NCBI RefSeq assembly: GCF_013385425.1
Contig: NZ_JACAQA010000012.1
Location: 26,547 to 90,546, forward strand
Length of the DNA: 64,000 bases
From: Pseudomonas gingeri
Lineage (GTDB): Bacteria > Pseudomonadota > Gammaproteobacteria > Pseudomonadales > Pseudomonadaceae
Direction: 5' to 3'
Part shown: positions 18,957 through 26,435 of the stretch, in pieces
Numbering within the stretch: the stretch's first letter is position 1
How the letters are laid out: every line of letters starts with the position of its first letter
Made by a program: the position numbers and the translations under genes
The notes under the pieces: model-generated
Seen by the model: the letters and a program-made list of their open reading frames with translations, nothing else
What the model was told of the DNA's origin: nothing
The model's database searches: none

Positions 18957-20697
18957 AAGCCTCCGCTCCTTCCTTGATCACCAGGATGTCTTCCATGATC
19001 AAGTACTGCAGGTCCGAGCCGAAGAACATGTTCAGGGCATCGGTCGGCGAGCAGATCATCGGTTCGCCACGACGGTTCAGCGAGGTGTTCAGGGAGACAC
19101 CATTACCGGTGAGTACCTCCAGCGCCTTCATCATGTCGTAGTAGCGCGGGTTGTATTCGCGCTTGAGCACCTGGGCCCGAGAAGTACCGTCTTCATGGAC
19201 GACTTCCGGCACACGGGTCTTCCACTCTTCAGCCACTTCGAAAGTGAAGGTCATGAACGGCGCCGGATGATCGATCTTGATCATCTGTGGGGCCACGGTG
19301 TCGAGCATCGACGGGCAGAAAGGCCTCCAGCGCTCGCGAAACTTGATCTGGTGGTTGATCCGATCCGCCACGCCGGCGATGCTCGGGCAACCGATGATCG
19401 AACGCCCCCCCAGGGCCCGCGGACCGAACTCCATGCGGCCCTGGAACCAGGCCACCGGATTGCCATCGACCATGATCTTGGCGATCTGCTCCGGCATGTT
19501 CTCGAGCTTGCGCCACTTCGGCGCGTTCTCGTGACGCGCGCAGGCGGCGATCACATCTTCGTTGCTGTAGGACGGGCCGAGATAGACGTGCTCCATCTTC
19601 TCCACCGGCACACCGCGGGCATGGGACACATAGGCCGCAGCGCCCACCGCCGTACCGGCGTCGCCAGAAGCCGGTTGCACGAACAGCTCCTTGACGTCGT
19701 CGCGGGCGATGATCTTCTGGTTCAGCTTGACGTTCAGCGCGCAACCGCCGGCGAAGGCCAGCTTGCCGGTTTCCTTGAGAACATCACCCAGGTAGTAGTC
19801 GATCATCTGCAGCGAGATCTTCTCGAACAGCGCTTGCATGCTGGCCGCGTAGTGAATGTAGGGCTCGTCGGCAATATCGCCTTCGCGCTTGGGGCCCAAC
19901 CATTCGATCAGTTTCGGCGAGAAGTAGAAGCCCTTGCCCTTTTCCTTGTAGCGACGCAGGCCGACGACGTTGGCGTAGTCGGTGTTGATCACTAGCTCGC
20001 CGTTTTCGAAGGAGGCCAGGCGCGAGAAATCATACTGGCTGGCATCGCCATAAGGGGCCATGCCCATCACCTTGAATTCGCCGTCGAGCATTTCAAAGCC
20101 GAGGAACTCGGTGATCGCGCCGTACAGGCCGCCCAGGGAGTCCGGATCGAAGAACTCCTTGATCTTGTGGATCTTGCCGTTTTCGCCGTAGCCGAAGAAG
20201 GTCGTGGCGTACTCGCCCTTGCCGTCGATACCGAGGATCGCGGTTTTCTCTTTGAAACCGGAACAGTGGTAGGCGCTGGAGGCGTGGGCCAGATGGTGCT
20301 CGACCGGCTCGATCTTGACTTTCTTCGGATCGAAGCCCAGTTGCTCCAGGCACCAGACGATCTTGTTGCGATAGCGCTTGTAGCGGCGGTTGCCCATCAG
20401 GATCGCGTCAAGGGCACGATCCGGGGCGTACCAGTAACGCTTGGCGTAGTGCCAGCGAGCCTTGCCGAACAGGCTGATGGGAGCGAACGGAATCGCCACC
20501 ACATCAACGTCGGACGGTTTGATACCCGCCTGCTCCAGGCAGAACTTCGCCGATTCGTAGGGCATGCGGTTCTTTGCATGCTTGTCGCGTACGAAGCGTT
20601 CTTCTTCGGCCGCTGCAATCAGCTTGCCGTCGATGTACAGCGCTGCGGAGGGATCATGACTAAGGGCGCCGGACAGGCCGAGAATCGTCAATGCCAC
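18940..20697 (-). CDS. wapO: Carbamoyltransferase acting on LPS core heptose
   Basis: A 585-residue enzyme of the NodU/CmcH family, which carbamoylates sugar hydroxyls using carbamoyl phosphate. The N-terminal Kae1-like domain begins ILGLSGALSHDPSAALYIDG and contains VEHHLAHASSAYHCSGF with the metal-binding histidines and AILGIDGKGEY. The C-terminal YrdC-like domain has RMEFGPRALGGRSIIG. In Pseudomonas LPS the inner heptose is O-carbamoylated, and WapO is assigned to that step by its place in this locus; the sequence itself shows only the family. The gene has its own upstream gap of 180 bp and leads the glycosyltransferase genes. Confidence 0.88.
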   Translation of the reverse strand: MALTILGLSGALSHDPSAALYIDGKLIAAAEEERFVRDKHAKNRMPYESAKFCLEQAGIKPSDVDVVAIPFAPISLFGKARWHYAKRYWYAPDRALDAILMGNRRYKRYRNKIVWCLEQLGFDPKKVKIEPVEHHLAHASSAYHCSGFKEKTAILGIDGKGEYATTFFGYGENGKIHKIKEFFDPDSLGGLYGAITEFLGFEMLDGEFKVMGMAPYGDASQYDFSRLASFENGELVINTDYANVVGLRRYKEKGKGFYFSPKLIEWLGPKREGDIADEPYIHYAASMQALFEKISLQMIDYYLGDVLKETGKLAFAGGCALNVKLNQKIIARDDVKELFVQPASGDAGTAVGAAAYVSHARGVPVEKMEHVYLGPSYSNEDVIAACARHENAPKWRKLENMPEQIAKIMVDGNPVAWFQGRMEFGPRALGGRSIIGCPSIAGVADRINHQIKFRERWRPFCPSMLDTVAPQMIKIDHPAPFMTFTFEVAEEWKTRVPEVVHEDGTSRAQVLKREYNPRYYDMMKALEVLTGNGVSLNTSLNRRGEPMICSPTDALNMFFGSDLQYLIMEDILVIKEGAEAYDLLG

Positions 20698-20877
20698 AGG
20701 GGTCTAGCCTCTCAAAGTCCATATGCAGGCGACAAGGCGCCCGAAAAAATGTGTGCCGCCAAAGGAGTGGCAAGCAACTAAAGGGCGGGATTATAGCAAG
20801 GATTATCAATGCGGGAGCTGAGAGCAGGCAGACGATCACTCTGGTTTCATCTACCCGCTTCGCCCGCCGCAGACGCA

Positions 20878-22320
20878 TCAGCCCTGGAGGCGGGGCAAAC
20901 GCTGATCAATCAATTGATACAAAGTGCTGCTCGGCGGCCAGTTGCGCATAAAGCGCGCCCGATCACGGGCATAAGCCTTGGCGAAGCTATGGGCCGAGGT
21001 ATGTTGGCGCATCGAGTCCAGGTCGATCAGGGTCCAACGGTCATCCTGCCAGAACAGGTTATGCCCCTTGAAATCACCGTGGCTGATACGCTCGCGGATC
21101 AACTCGGCAAACAGTTGCTCCAGCGCCGTGAGCTCGGCCGGCGGCACTCCGCCCGACTCCACGTACGGCGCAAAACGCTCGATCACATCAGGCCCGGAAA
21201 GGTGTTCCGTGAGCAGATAGGCGCGGCTGCGCAGCCAGAAGAACCGCCGCTCCAGCACCGCGAGCGGCCTGGGCGTGGCGATCCCGAGGAACGCCAGGCG
21301 ATTGCCCTCGCGCCAGGAGTGCCAGGCCCGGCTCGGCCGCCAGAAACGTTTGAGCCAATGACCGACCCCCTTGATGTTGTAGCGCTTGAGCACCAACGGG
21401 CGGCCACCGACATCGACTCGCCCGACCGTGGCTGTTCCGCCGTTCTTGTACAAGGGCCCTTGGGCGAGCAGTGCATCGGCTTGCTCCAGCACCGGCGCCA
21501 GCGCTGCTTCTTCTTCGCGACGAATGGCCCGCAGGCCAAAGGCCCCGCTCCGAACACTGAACAGCGAACAGTCCCGGGCGACCTTGCCGAGGAAGTCCTT
21601 CAGGCGCCAGCCACGGACCTTGTCCACCTGTTTGAGCAACGCCTCCAGCGGTAGCGCATGTTCGCCATTGCTCAGCAGGTAATGCACCAGCAGCTCTTCG
21701 ATAAACGGCTCGAACGCCTTGGGCAACTGGGCGAAAAACACCCCGAGGTTCTCCAGAACCTTCTGCCGTGACAACGGCTGGCCCGGCTGTTCGGCACGTA
21801 TTCCGGCACCGTCGATCAGATACAGCTTGCCGTCATGGCGCAGCAGATTGTCCAGGTGCAGATCTTCCTGCCACAGGCCCTTGCCGTGCATCTGCGCAAT
21901 GACGCCCAGCGCCTCGGCCAGTACCTGTTGCTGTTCGTCGGCCAACAACGGCAGCGATTCAACCTTGCTCCAGGCCTCGCCCAGGCTCTCGGCACCTTCG
22001 AGAAACTCGAACAGCAACCAACCGCCCTCGCCCTCTTTCAAACCGTCGACCAACAACAGCGGCGTGGTCAGGCCCTGCTCGGCCAACAGCCGAACACCCT
22101 GCAATTCACGCTGGAAGTGCCGTGGCGCCTTGTTGCCCACCAGTAATTTGGCCAGCACCGGACGTCCACGCCAAACCCCGGCGCCGACATAACGCTGACC
22201 GGGCAACACACGCAACAGACTCAGCAACTGCAGCTGCGCACGGCCGGCGGCATCCGCCAACTCCAGGTCCAGGGGCAAAGCCGGAGCCCGTCCGGCCGCT
22301 TTCAATTCAGATAAACGCAT
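20878..22320 (-). CDS. Tandem two-domain LPS kinase (WaaP/InaA-like)
   Basis: The 480-residue protein holds two protein-kinase-like domains. The first has the catalytic loop MHGKGLWQEDLHLDNLL and metal loop LIDGAG around residues 150-180; the second has ISHGDFKGHNLFW and LIDLDSM near residues 430-450. The second keeps the HGD-x4-N pattern of active kinases; the first has Glu-Asp in place of Gly-Asp but also keeps Asp and Asn. ATG at 22320 is preferred because AAGGA precedes it at the right distance. It follows waaP after 39 bp and probably phosphorylates core heptose or helps decorate it, but no precise position is known to me. Confidence 0.85.
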   Translation of the reverse strand: MRLSELKAAGRAPALPLDLELADAAGRAQLQLLSLLRVLPGQRYVGAGVWRGRPVLAKLLVGNKAPRHFQRELQGVRLLAEQGLTTPLLLVDGLKEGEGGWLLFEFLEGAESLGEAWSKVESLPLLADEQQQVLAEALGVIAQMHGKGLWQEDLHLDNLLRHDGKLYLIDGAGIRAEQPGQPLSRQKVLENLGVFFAQLPKAFEPFIEELLVHYLLSNGEHALPLEALLKQVDKVRGWRLKDFLGKVARDCSLFSVRSGAFGLRAIRREEEAALAPVLEQADALLAQGPLYKNGGTATVGRVDVGGRPLVLKRYNIKGVGHWLKRFWRPSRAWHSWREGNRLAFLGIATPRPLAVLERRFFWLRSRAYLLTEHLSGPDVIERFAPYVESGGVPPAELTALEQLFAELIRERISHGDFKGHNLFWQDDRWTLIDLDSMRQHTSAHSFAKAYARDRARFMRNWPPSSTLYQLIDQRLPRLQG

Positions 22321-22359
22321 CAACCCCATCCTTCGCCAAACGACGCAAGCGCAGCGACA

Positions 22360-23166
22360 TCAGAGCGCGCCGCCGTAGCGCAGTTTGCGCTGGTAAAGTT
22401 TTTCCGCCTTGCGCTCGAGCAAGGCCAGCAACGCGGCTTCATCGCGCAGGATCTGGCGCAGCGGCTGGCGGAAATAGCCTTTCAGGAAACGCAGCAGGTC
22501 GCGCCGGCTCAGGCCGATATCCAGCACCGAGAAATACAGCGCCGCCAGGTCCTTGTTGCGCCAGCGCGCGGGGATCGCCGCGCGGGTCTGGGCACGGTGC
22601 AGGTCGATGACCGAAAGCTTGAGGTCCTCGGCCGTCACCGGTTTGTCGGTATGCAGCAGGAAATGGCAGATATAGCAGTCGCGATGATTGACCCCGGCGC
22701 GATGCATCATGCCGGTCATGCGCGCCACTTCGGCGATCAGCGCGCGCTTGAGCCGTGGCTCCGGCGGCTGCTTGGGCCAGTCCATGCTGAAGTCTTCGAG
22801 ACTGATGGTCGGCGCCAGTTCCTCCGTGACGATAAACGAATGCTGGTCCGCCGGATTGCTGCCACGCTCGCCATAAGCCACGGCGGTCATGGTCGGCACC
22901 GCGACTTCCTGCAGGCGCTGGATCGCCCGCCACTCCTGCCCCGCGCCGAGGACCGGCAACTTGGCGGTCAACAGGTTCTTGAAGATCTCGCGCCAGCCGA
23001 TGCCACGGTGGATCTTGACGAAATAACCACGGCCGTCGACTTCCGTACGCAAGGTCCGTCGCGCTTCCAGCTCACGGTAAACCACACCCTCCAGGCGCTC
23101 GACCTCGGCGAACGCATCGCGTCCAGCCCACAAGCGCTTGAACGGTTCGGCCAGGATCAGCTTCAT
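22360..23166 (-). CDS. waaP: LPS core heptose(I) kinase
   Basis: Adds phosphate to heptose I of the inner core, a step essential for outer-membrane integrity in pseudomonads. The 268 residues match the P. aeruginosa WaaP length. Kinase signatures are visible: KIHRGIGWREIFKNLL with the ATP-binding Lys, an EE pair in FIVTEELAPT, the catalytic loop GVNHRDCYICHFLL, and the metal-binding Asp of SVIDLHRAQ. It overlaps waaG by 4 bp (ATGA), so translation is coupled. It belongs to the waaF-waaC-waaG-waaP run, a strongly conserved inner-core operon. Confidence 0.95.
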   Translation of the reverse strand: MKLILAEPFKRLWAGRDAFAEVERLEGVVYRELEARRTLRTEVDGRGYFVKIHRGIGWREIFKNLLTAKLPVLGAGQEWRAIQRLQEVAVPTMTAVAYGERGSNPADQHSFIVTEELAPTISLEDFSMDWPKQPPEPRLKRALIAEVARMTGMMHRAGVNHRDCYICHFLLHTDKPVTAEDLKLSVIDLHRAQTRAAIPARWRNKDLAALYFSVLDIGLSRRDLLRFLKGYFRQPLRQILRDEAALLALLERKAEKLYQRKLRYGGAL

Positions 23167-24287
23167 TGCGGTAGTTCCCCCAGGATCACGTCCGCCGCGC
23201 GCTGCGGCATGCTGTAGAGGTCAGCGGTCTCGGCGTAGCTCAGGCCATGCTGGCTCCACGCCTGGCGCGCGGCCTGATCGGACAACATACGTTCCAGAGA
23301 CTGATTGAGCTGGGACTGCTCGAACGGTTCGTCCAGCACCAGGCCGCAGTCGGCCTCGGCGATGTAGCGGGCATAACCGCAGACCGCGGTCACCAGCACC
23401 GGCAACCCGGCCACCAGGGCCTCAAGCAGCACCGTACCGGTATTTTCGTTGTAGGCCGGATGGATCAGCAGATCGGCTCCCAACAGGAAGCGCGGGATAT
23501 CGCTGCGCCCCATGAGGAATTGCACACGCTCGCCCAATCCCAGCGCGGCACTCTGCGCCTGGAAGGTCTTGGGGTCGTCCTGGCCAATGACAAACAGCCG
23601 GGTGCGTTCTTTCAGGGCCGGCGGCAACGCGGCCAGGGCCTTGAGGCTGCGATCGAGCCCCTTGGTCTTGAACCCGGAACCGATCTGCACCAGCAGCAGC
23701 TCATCGTCCGCCAGCTTGAACTCGCGGCGGAACTCGGCGCGGATTTCGGCGGCATTCGCCGGCGCCCGACGGTCCAGGGAAATGCCCGGCGACAGCAGGT
23801 GGAAACGCTCCGGCGGGGTGTCGTAGTGTTTGACGAACAACGGCTGCTGGACTTCGGAGATCATCAGGATTTCAGTCTTCGCCTCCCTGGCGAACACCGC
23901 CCGCTCATACTCGGCGAAATGCTGATAGCGGCCCCAGAGTCGATAGAGCGAATGACGCTGGTTCTGCGCCTTGTCTTCGAAGCAACCGTCGGCGGCATAG
24001 TAGACGTCCAGATCAGGCATCTTGTTGAAGCCGATCAGCCGTGCCACCGGCCGCTTGGCCAGGTCGGCCTTTACCCAGGCACTGAACCTGGCGTAACGCC
24101 GATGATTGAACAACGCCTTGACCGGCACCATCACCACTTCGAAGCCGGGCGGGATATCGCCCTCCCAGAACAGGCTGTAGACGCGGATCTGGTGCCCGCG
24201 CTGCTGGCATTCCAGGGCAATGCGCATGAAGTCACGCTGCAATCCGCCAAACGGAAAGTACTTGTACAGGACAAAAGCCAATTGCAT
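23163..24287 (-). CDS. waaG: UDP-glucose:heptosyl-LPS glycosyltransferase WaaG
   Basis: Membrane-associated GT4 enzyme that adds the first outer-core hexose to heptose II; in Pseudomonas this sugar is galactosamine rather than glucose. The 374 residues fit the family. Marks are the N-terminal acceptor loop YKYFPFGGLQRDFMRIA, LLVQIGSGFKTKGLDRSL at the start of the donor domain, FLMGRSDIPRFLLGADLLIHP, and the donor site ENTGTVLLEALVAGLPVL. Its ATG overlaps the waaC stop by one base and its own stop overlaps waaP, so all are tightly coupled. The core-sugar role is taken from P. aeruginosa. Confidence 0.95.
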   Translation of the reverse strand: MQLAFVLYKYFPFGGLQRDFMRIALECQQRGHQIRVYSLFWEGDIPPGFEVVMVPVKALFNHRRYARFSAWVKADLAKRPVARLIGFNKMPDLDVYYAADGCFEDKAQNQRHSLYRLWGRYQHFAEYERAVFAREAKTEILMISEVQQPLFVKHYDTPPERFHLLSPGISLDRRAPANAAEIRAEFRREFKLADDELLLVQIGSGFKTKGLDRSLKALAALPPALKERTRLFVIGQDDPKTFQAQSAALGLGERVQFLMGRSDIPRFLLGADLLIHPAYNENTGTVLLEALVAGLPVLVTAVCGYARYIAEADCGLVLDEPFEQSQLNQSLERMLSDQAARQAWSQHGLSYAETADLYSMPQRAADVILGELPQ

Positions 24288-25345
24288 CAGTGCCGCTCCT
24301 CAGCCATTAACAGCGCGCTCAATCGGCTTGCCACCCGTTCGGGATTCAAACGGGTGAAGCACAGAGGCAACTCGCGCTTCAGATCGAAGCGCTGCTGGTC
24401 CTCCGCTGTCGGAACGTAGGTGCATTTCTTTTGAAGACAAGGCGCGCAGGGGAAGTTGCTCGCCAGATGAATCTGCGACCGGCCGTAGGCACCGGTCAGG
24501 ATCGAGCTGGTCGGACCGAACAGCGACAGCGTCGGCACATCCAGCGCGGCGGCCAGGTGACCGAGGCCGGTATCCACCGCCACGCAGGCAGTGGCGGCGG
24601 CCAGTACCTTCGCAACCCCGGCCAGGTTCAGCCTGGGCAGCACCACGACATGCTTCAGGTTGCGCGCAATCCGCTCGGCCCGGGCCTTTTCCTCGGCATT
24701 GCCCCAGGGCAGTTTCACCGGTACACCCAACTGACCGAGGCGCACGGCCAGCTCGCGCCAATAGGCTTCCGGCCAGTGCTTGGTGTCCCAGGTGGTGCCG
24801 TGCAGGAACACCACGAAAGGCTTGCGCGGCAACTCGACCAGCTTGTCGGCATCCAGGCCGTAGTCGCCCATCCCCCTGGGCAGGTCATAACCCAGCGCCA
24901 AGGCAAACAACTGGCGCATGCGATCAACCGCATGCTGATTGCGCGACACCGCCAGGCGCCGCGAATAAAAACGACTGGCCAGGGGTTCGCGGGCCGACTG
25001 TTTGTCCGGACCGGCCACCGGGGCCTTGGCATAACGGGTCAGCAACGCGCTTTTCACCAGGCCCTGGGCATCGATCACCAGATCGTACGGCTTGGCCCGC
25101 AGGCTCTCCTTGAACCGCCGCCACTCGCCACTCTTGAGGGTCTGCCAGATATTCTTGCGCCAGCGGCGGATCGCCACCGGAATCACCTTGTCCACCGCGG
25201 GGTGCCAGCTCGGTAGTTCGGCGAAGCCTTCCTCGACCACCCAGTCGAAACGGATGCCGGGAATCGCCCGCGCGGCATCGGTAAGGGCCGGCAAGGCATG
25301 AATGATATCGCCCAGGGAAGAGGTCTTGACCAGCAATACGCGCAA
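24287..25345 (-). CDS. waaC: LPS heptosyltransferase I
   Basis: GT9 enzyme that adds the first L-glycero-D-manno-heptose from ADP-heptose to Kdo. The 352 residues begin with the family signature RVLLVKTSSLGDIIHALPAL and have the donor-site region VDTGLGHLAAALDVPTLSLFGPT near residue 260. The start is TTG at 25345, which directly follows the waaF stop (TAATTG); a GAGGT ribosome site lies inside the last codons of waaF, and any later ATG would remove the signature. This tight junction implies that ribosomes finishing waaF reinitiate on waaC. Confidence 0.95.
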   Translation of the reverse strand: MRVLLVKTSSLGDIIHALPALTDAARAIPGIRFDWVVEEGFAELPSWHPAVDKVIPVAIRRWRKNIWQTLKSGEWRRFKESLRAKPYDLVIDAQGLVKSALLTRYAKAPVAGPDKQSAREPLASRFYSRRLAVSRNQHAVDRMRQLFALALGYDLPRGMGDYGLDADKLVELPRKPFVVFLHGTTWDTKHWPEAYWRELAVRLGQLGVPVKLPWGNAEEKARAERIARNLKHVVVLPRLNLAGVAKVLAAATACVAVDTGLGHLAAALDVPTLSLFGPTSSILTGAYGRSQIHLASNFPCAPCLQKKCTYVPTAEDQQRFDLKRELPLCFTRLNPERVASRLSALLMAEERH

Positions 25346-26380
25346 TTAATGGACCTCGACCGCAGTGCCGTGCAAACGCTGCAAGGCTTCGTTCACCGGG
25401 GTCGGCTCAAGCTGACGCAGGCAGTTGTAATGGCCGAAGCGGCAGGTCCGGTCGAAGCAGGGACTGCACTCCAGGCCCAGGCGGACAATTTCCACCTGGT
25501 CGGCCAACGGCGGGGTGAAACCCGGCGAAGTCGAGCCGTAGATCGCCACCAGCGGGCGGTTCAACGCTGCAGCGACGTGCATCAACCCCGAATCGTTGGA
25601 AACCACCGCATCGGCGCAAGACATCAGGTCGATGGCCTCGGCCAGGGATGTGGCGCCACTGAGATTGACCGCCTCCTCGCGCAGCCCGGGAATCAGGCGC
25701 TGACGAATGTCTTCGCCGACCCCATGATCGTTCTTCGAACCGAACAGCCAGACCTGCCAACCTTCACGAATCCGCGCCTCGGCGACTTTCGCGTAATGCT
25801 CCGACGGCCAGCGCTTGGATTCGCCGAACTCGGCCCCCGGGCACAGCGCCAGTACCGGGCGATCCAGGCTCAGCTCGAACTTGGCCAGCGCGGCCTCGCG
25901 GCTGGCCGGGTCGATCTGCAAGCTCGGCCGTGGATAAGGCGTCGGCAGGCTTTCACCCGGCTCATAGGCCAGGGCCATGAATCGCTCGATCATCAGCGGA
26001 TAACGTTCCTTATCCAGCTTGCGGACATCGTTGAGCAGGCCATAGCGAAACTCGCCACGCCAGCCTGTGCGCTTCGGCACGCCGGCAAAAAACGGCACCA
26101 GCGCCGACTTCAGCGAGTTGGGCAACAGGATCGCCTGGTCGTACCGGCCGGCCAGGGACTTGCCGATGCGCCGCCGCGTGGCCAGCTCCAGCGCGCCGTG
26201 GCCGAGCGGAAAGCTCAAGGCGGCCCGCACCTCGGGCATGCGCTCGAGGATCGGGCGGCTCCACTCCGGGGCCAGCACATCGATCTCGCACTGCGGATGA
26301 CGCTGCTTCAGGCACTGGAACAGTGTCTGAGCCATCACCATGTCACCGACCCAGCTGGGCCCAACGATCAGAATATTCAT
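25346..26380 (-). CDS. waaF: LPS heptosyltransferase II
   Basis: GT9 enzyme that adds the second heptose of the inner core. The 344 residues begin MNILIVGPSWVGDMVMAQTL, a WaaF signature, and the donor domain shows CPGAEFGESKRWP followed by VSNDSGLMHVAAALNRPLVAIYGST. ATG at 26380 is used; a GTG four codons upstream is less likely since GGAAG stands just before the ATG. It is the first gene of the inner-core operon and its promoter must lie in the 55-bp gap to glnE or further upstream within glnE. Confidence 0.96.
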   Translation of the reverse strand: MNILIVGPSWVGDMVMAQTLFQCLKQRHPQCEIDVLAPEWSRPILERMPEVRAALSFPLGHGALELATRRRIGKSLAGRYDQAILLPNSLKSALVPFFAGVPKRTGWRGEFRYGLLNDVRKLDKERYPLMIERFMALAYEPGESLPTPYPRPSLQIDPASREAALAKFELSLDRPVLALCPGAEFGESKRWPSEHYAKVAEARIREGWQVWLFGSKNDHGVGEDIRQRLIPGLREEAVNLSGATSLAEAIDLMSCADAVVSNDSGLMHVAAALNRPLVAIYGSTSPGFTPPLADQVEIVRLGLECSPCFDRTCRFGHYNCLRQLEPTPVNEALQRLHGTAVEVH

Positions 26381-26397
26381 AGGCTTCCACAAACGAT

Positions 26398-26421
26398 GCG
26401 GGGAGGCTTATGCCTCCCCGC
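26398..26421 (-). terminator. Hairpin between glnE and waaF
   Basis: A perfect 10-bp stem, GCGGGGAGGC with GCCTCCCCGC around a 4-base loop, lies 14 bp after the glnE stop. There is no T tract, so it may only weaken read-through from glnE into waaF or protect the glnE mRNA end. Confidence 0.55.
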
Positions 26422-26435
26422 CTCTAAAATATCAA

